A stretch of DNA of 64,000 nt from Pseudoalteromonas shioyasakiensis (GTDB taxonomy: Bacteria; Pseudomonadota; Gammaproteobacteria; Enterobacterales; Alteromonadaceae): contig NZ_JAKEVM010000004.1 of the NCBI RefSeq assembly GCF_022398475.1, forward strand, positions 1 to 64,000, written 5' to 3'. Below the pieces are notes generated by a model. That model searched no databases, was not told the DNA's origin, and was given only the letters and a program-made list of their open reading frames with translations. This document shows positions 61,737 through 64,000 of the stretch, one piece after another. The translations under genes and the position numbers were made by a program. Position 1 is the stretch's first letter. Every line of letters starts with the position of its first letter.

Positions 61737-62423
61737 ATGGTTACAATAGCAGAACGACTTACATCCGCCTACGCAAGAATTGCTCAAGCTGCAAAAAATA
61801 ATCACCGCGATGAGCAATCAATCAACCTATTGGCTGTTTCAAAAACAAAACCTGCCGACGATATTATTGCTGCCTATAAGCATGGTCAACGCCAGTTTGG
61901 CGAATCATACGTTCAAGAAGCGGTAACAAAAGTCACAGCATTGGCTGATTATAAAGACATTATTTGGCACTTTATCGGCCCTATTCAATCAAATAAAAGT
62001 GCCCAAGTAGCCACGCATTTTGATTGGGTACAAAGTGTTGACCGCACTAAAATTGCAAAACGTCTTAATGAGCAACGACCAGCCGACAAAGCCCCGCTCA
62101 ATGTATTAATTCAAGTTAATATTAGTTTAGAAGAGGCTAAGTCAGGCTGCCACCCAGACGAGCTAATGGCATTGGCCGAATTCGTCAATCAATGTCCTAA
62201 TTTATGCCTGCGCGGTGTGATGGCGATTCCTGCCAAAACCGATGATGCCCAGCTACAATTACAATATTTTGAGCAATTAAGCGCTTGCTTTGATAAACTA
62301 AAGGCCCAATATCCCCAAGTAGACACCTTGTCGATGGGTATGAGTAATGATGTTGAAGCGGCGATTGCAGCGGGTTCAACCATGGTACGCATTGGCACGG
62401 ATATATTTGGCCAACGAAATTAA
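61737..62423 (+). CDS. yggS: PLP homeostasis protein YggS
   Basis: A 228-residue PLP-binding protein (PLPBP/COG0325). With the ATG at 61737 the PLP lysine falls at K36 in LLAVSKTKP, the same position as in E. coli YggS, so I prefer this start to the ATG at 61710. Other landmarks are FGESYVQEAVTK, WHFIGPIQSNK, GVMAIPA and LSMGMSNDVEAAIAAGSTMVRIG. It buffers PLP and affects amino acid pools. It leads into proC and yggT. Confidence 0.94.
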   Translation: MVTIAERLTSAYARIAQAAKNNHRDEQSINLLAVSKTKPADDIIAAYKHGQRQFGESYVQEAVTKVTALADYKDIIWHFIGPIQSNKSAQVATHFDWVQSVDRTKIAKRLNEQRPADKAPLNVLIQVNISLEEAKSGCHPDELMALAEFVNQCPNLCLRGVMAIPAKTDDAQLQLQYFEQLSACFDKLKAQYPQVDTLSMGMSNDVEAAIAAGSTMVRIGTDIFGQRN

Positions 62424-62440
62424 AAGGTGATAACAGACAT

Positions 62441-63262
62441 ATGTCAGACAAAAAAATCGCATTTATAGGCACGGGTAACATGAGCTACGCCATCATTGGC
62501 GGCATGGTAAAGAACGGTTTTGCAGCAAAAAACATCATTGCAACCAATCGCAACCAAGAAAAATTAGCTAAGGTTGCTGCTGATTTCGGGGTGCAAACTA
62601 CCGCGGATAACAACGCGGCACTTCGCGATGCAGATGTGATTGTCTTATCTGTTAAACCACAAATGATGGGCGATCTTTGCCAATCATTCCAAGATTCAGG
62701 CGTTGATTTTAGCGACAAGCTATTTATTTCAGTGGCCGCTGGCCTTACCGTTAGCCGTTTACGTGAAATGCTAGGTCAAGATGTGAAAATGGTACGTTGT
62801 ATGCCAAATACACCATCATTACTAGGCCGTGGTGTTTCAGGTCTATACGGCGCGGATGAAACCGCTGAAGAGCACGAGTTTGTACAACAAGTTTTTGAGT
62901 GTACAGGCATTGTTGTTTGGGTTGAGCAAGAGTCACAAATCAACGACATCATTGCTGTTACAGGCTCATCACCTGCTTACTTCTTCTTATTTATGGAAGC
63001 TATTGAAGAAAAAGCGAAAGCACTTGGCTTTAGTGATGAAGATGCGCGCCGTTTAGTGCAACAAACCGCACTGGGTGCTGCCGAAATGGCTCTTTCGCAA
63101 CCAGACATCAGTATTTCTCAGCTACGTGCAAACGTAACCTCTAAAGGGGGTACGACTCACGAAGCTGTTGAGCATCTTAAATCACAAGGTTTAGTCGGCA
63201 CAGTTGCAGGTGCAATGGATGCCTGTATTGCTCGCGCTGAAGCGATGGAAAAAGAACTTTAA
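62441..63262 (+). CDS. proC: Pyrroline-5-carboxylate reductase
   Basis: A 273-residue NAD(P)H-dependent enzyme. The Rossmann motif IAFIGTGNMSYAIIGGM lies at 5-21, and the C-terminal block LRANVTSKGGTTHEA is the family signature. VKMVRCMPNTPSLLGRG marks the active-site region. It does the last step of proline synthesis. It follows yggS by 17 bp and precedes yggT by 23. Confidence 0.97.
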   Translation: MSDKKIAFIGTGNMSYAIIGGMVKNGFAAKNIIATNRNQEKLAKVAADFGVQTTADNNAALRDADVIVLSVKPQMMGDLCQSFQDSGVDFSDKLFISVAAGLTVSRLREMLGQDVKMVRCMPNTPSLLGRGVSGLYGADETAEEHEFVQQVFECTGIVVWVEQESQINDIIAVTGSSPAYFFLFMEAIEEKAKALGFSDEDARRLVQQTALGAAEMALSQPDISISQLRANVTSKGGTTHEAVEHLKSQGLVGTVAGAMDACIARAEAMEKEL

Positions 63263-63285
63263 GCTTACTTTTTGAAGGTAAAACT

Positions 63286-63819
63286 ATGCAAGCCATGCAC
63301 TTTTTAGTTGGGATTATTTTTGATCTCTTTTTAATGGTGGTCCTTTTACGCTTTTGGTTACAAGCGGCAAAAGCTGACTTTTACAACCCTATGAGCCAGT
63401 TTGTGGTGAAAGCCACTTCGTTCGCAGTGAACCCACTTCGTAAAATCATCCCAGGAGTGGGTGGCTTTGATATTGCTTCGTTAGTGCTTGCTTATTTAGT
63501 TGCTGTAGCAAAACTCAGTGTTATTTTTCTGATGTTTTATAACGCTTGGGCGCCAGGTCCGGTATTTATTCAAGCGTTAATTACGGTAGTTAAAGAAGGC
63601 CTAAACTTACTATTTTGGGTATTAATTATTCGTGCTTTACTAAGTTGGGTAAGCCAAGGCTACAACCCAATTGAGGCTGTATTCCACCAGCTAACTGAGC
63701 CGATGTTACGTCCCATTCGTAAGGTTATCCCACCACTAGGTGGTCTAGACCTATCAATCTTAGTGTTGATTATTGGTCTACAGTTTTTACAGTTTTTAGT
63801 AATGGATTTAATTGGCTAA
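63286..63819 (+). CDS. yggT: YggT family membrane protein
   Basis: A 177-residue inner-membrane protein with two YGGT repeats, each of two helices, marked by VLLRFWLQAA and LIIRALLSWVSQG and by the paired NPLRKIIPGVGG and RPIRKVIPPLGG segments. Its function is not established; E. coli YggT has been linked to osmotic tolerance and cell division. It ends the yggS-proC-yggT unit at a terminator. Confidence 0.94.
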   Translation: MQAMHFLVGIIFDLFLMVVLLRFWLQAAKADFYNPMSQFVVKATSFAVNPLRKIIPGVGGFDIASLVLAYLVAVAKLSVIFLMFYNAWAPGPVFIQALITVVKEGLNLLFWVLIIRALLSWVSQGYNPIEAVFHQLTEPMLRPIRKVIPPLGGLDLSILVLIIGLQFLQFLVMDLIG

Positions 63820-63838
63820 GCGTTTAACGTTAAGCAGT

Positions 63839-63860
63839 AAGGGGCCGAAAGGCCTCTTTT
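63839..63860 (+). terminator. yggT terminator
   Basis: GGGGCC pairs with GGCCTC (one G-U) around a GAAA tetraloop, followed by TTTT. It separates yggT from the DUF4426 gene, though partial read-through is likely given the short stem. Confidence 0.8.
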
Positions 63861-63877
63861 GTTAAGTGAGATATACC

Positions 63878-64000
63878 ATGAAGCAATTTATTTATTTTTC
63901 TTTGATTGTATTGAGTTTATTTACAACCTTTGCCAAAGCTGATGAACAAGCAGGCGCCCAGTACAAGGTTCTTGGCCCTTGGGAAGTTCATTACATTGCA
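63878..64000 (+). CDS. DUF4426 protein, N-terminal part (cut by window end)
   Basis: The 41 codons to the window end encode a signal peptide (MKQFIYFSLIVLSLFTTFAKA) followed by DEQAGAQYKVLGPWEVHYIA. This sequence and its place directly after yggT fit the DUF4426 periplasmic protein usually found between yggT and rdgB in Vibrio and Alteromonadales. The function is unknown. The rest lies outside the window. Confidence 0.75.
   Translation, partial: MKQFIYFSLIVLSLFTTFAKADEQAGAQYKVLGPWEVHYIA

Overview
The window is chromosomal DNA of a marine gammaproteobacterium of the order Alteromonadales. Gene content and neighbour order fit Pseudoalteromonas best; this is inferred from gene order and protein character, since no database search was possible. 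Coding density is high, with about 59 protein genes (the last cut by the window end), one tRNA-Leu(CAA), about a dozen intrinsic terminators and several non-coding repeat families. There is no rRNA, prophage, insertion sequence with transposase, or CRISPR array.

Left part (1-24.8 kb) is the more accessory half. It opens with a beta-glucoside unit: a LacI-type operator, a GH1 beta-glucosidase, a GPH-family sugar symporter and a LacI regulator. A five-gene minus-strand signalling operon follows (9353 to 3813): a sigma-54 response regulator, a tiny protein that is only a histidine-kinase dimerisation/phosphoacceptor hairpin, a CHASE3 histidine kinase, a single-domain receiver, and a soluble REC-HK-REC-REC hybrid. 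Next come a Nudix hydrolase, cytochrome b561, a YgjV-like protein, a nitronate monooxygenase/Crp-like pair, a succinate-semialdehyde-type dehydrogenase, a membrane EEP-family protein, two paralogous LPPG-motif periplasmic proteins (one very His-rich), a rhombotarget-like lipoprotein, a TonB-dependent receptor, a CynX-type MFS transporter, a GFA-domain protein with a fatty acid desaturase, and a GAF-PAS-GGDEF-EAL protein with a degenerate GGDEF motif.

Between 24.8 and 25.9 kb lies a 1-kb gene-free block packed with repeats: a heptamer tandem array, two REPIN-like inverted REP pairs, and two 118-bp units that repeat the 3' end of tRNA-Leu together with its terminator.

The right part (26-64 kb) is mostly conserved housekeeping: aidB-like, RDD protein, lptFG, pepA-holC-valS, fadL, an HD-GYP protein, rraB-plsC, parC and parE (separated by a sorbosone-dehydrogenase-like gene), the yqiA-cpdA-yqiB-nudF cluster divergent from tolC, an lpxL-type acyltransferase, glnE, rsmE-gshB-yqgE-ruvX, pilU-pilT, and yggS-proC-yggT followed by the start of a DUF4426 protein. 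This order is close to that of other gammaproteobacteria and helps confirm the calls.

The most unusual items are the free-standing phosphoacceptor protein in the signalling operon, the tRNA-tail/terminator tandem units, two inverted repeats that would bury the ribosome-binding site or start codon of adjacent transport genes, and a 269-bp element bounded by 26-bp inverted repeats.
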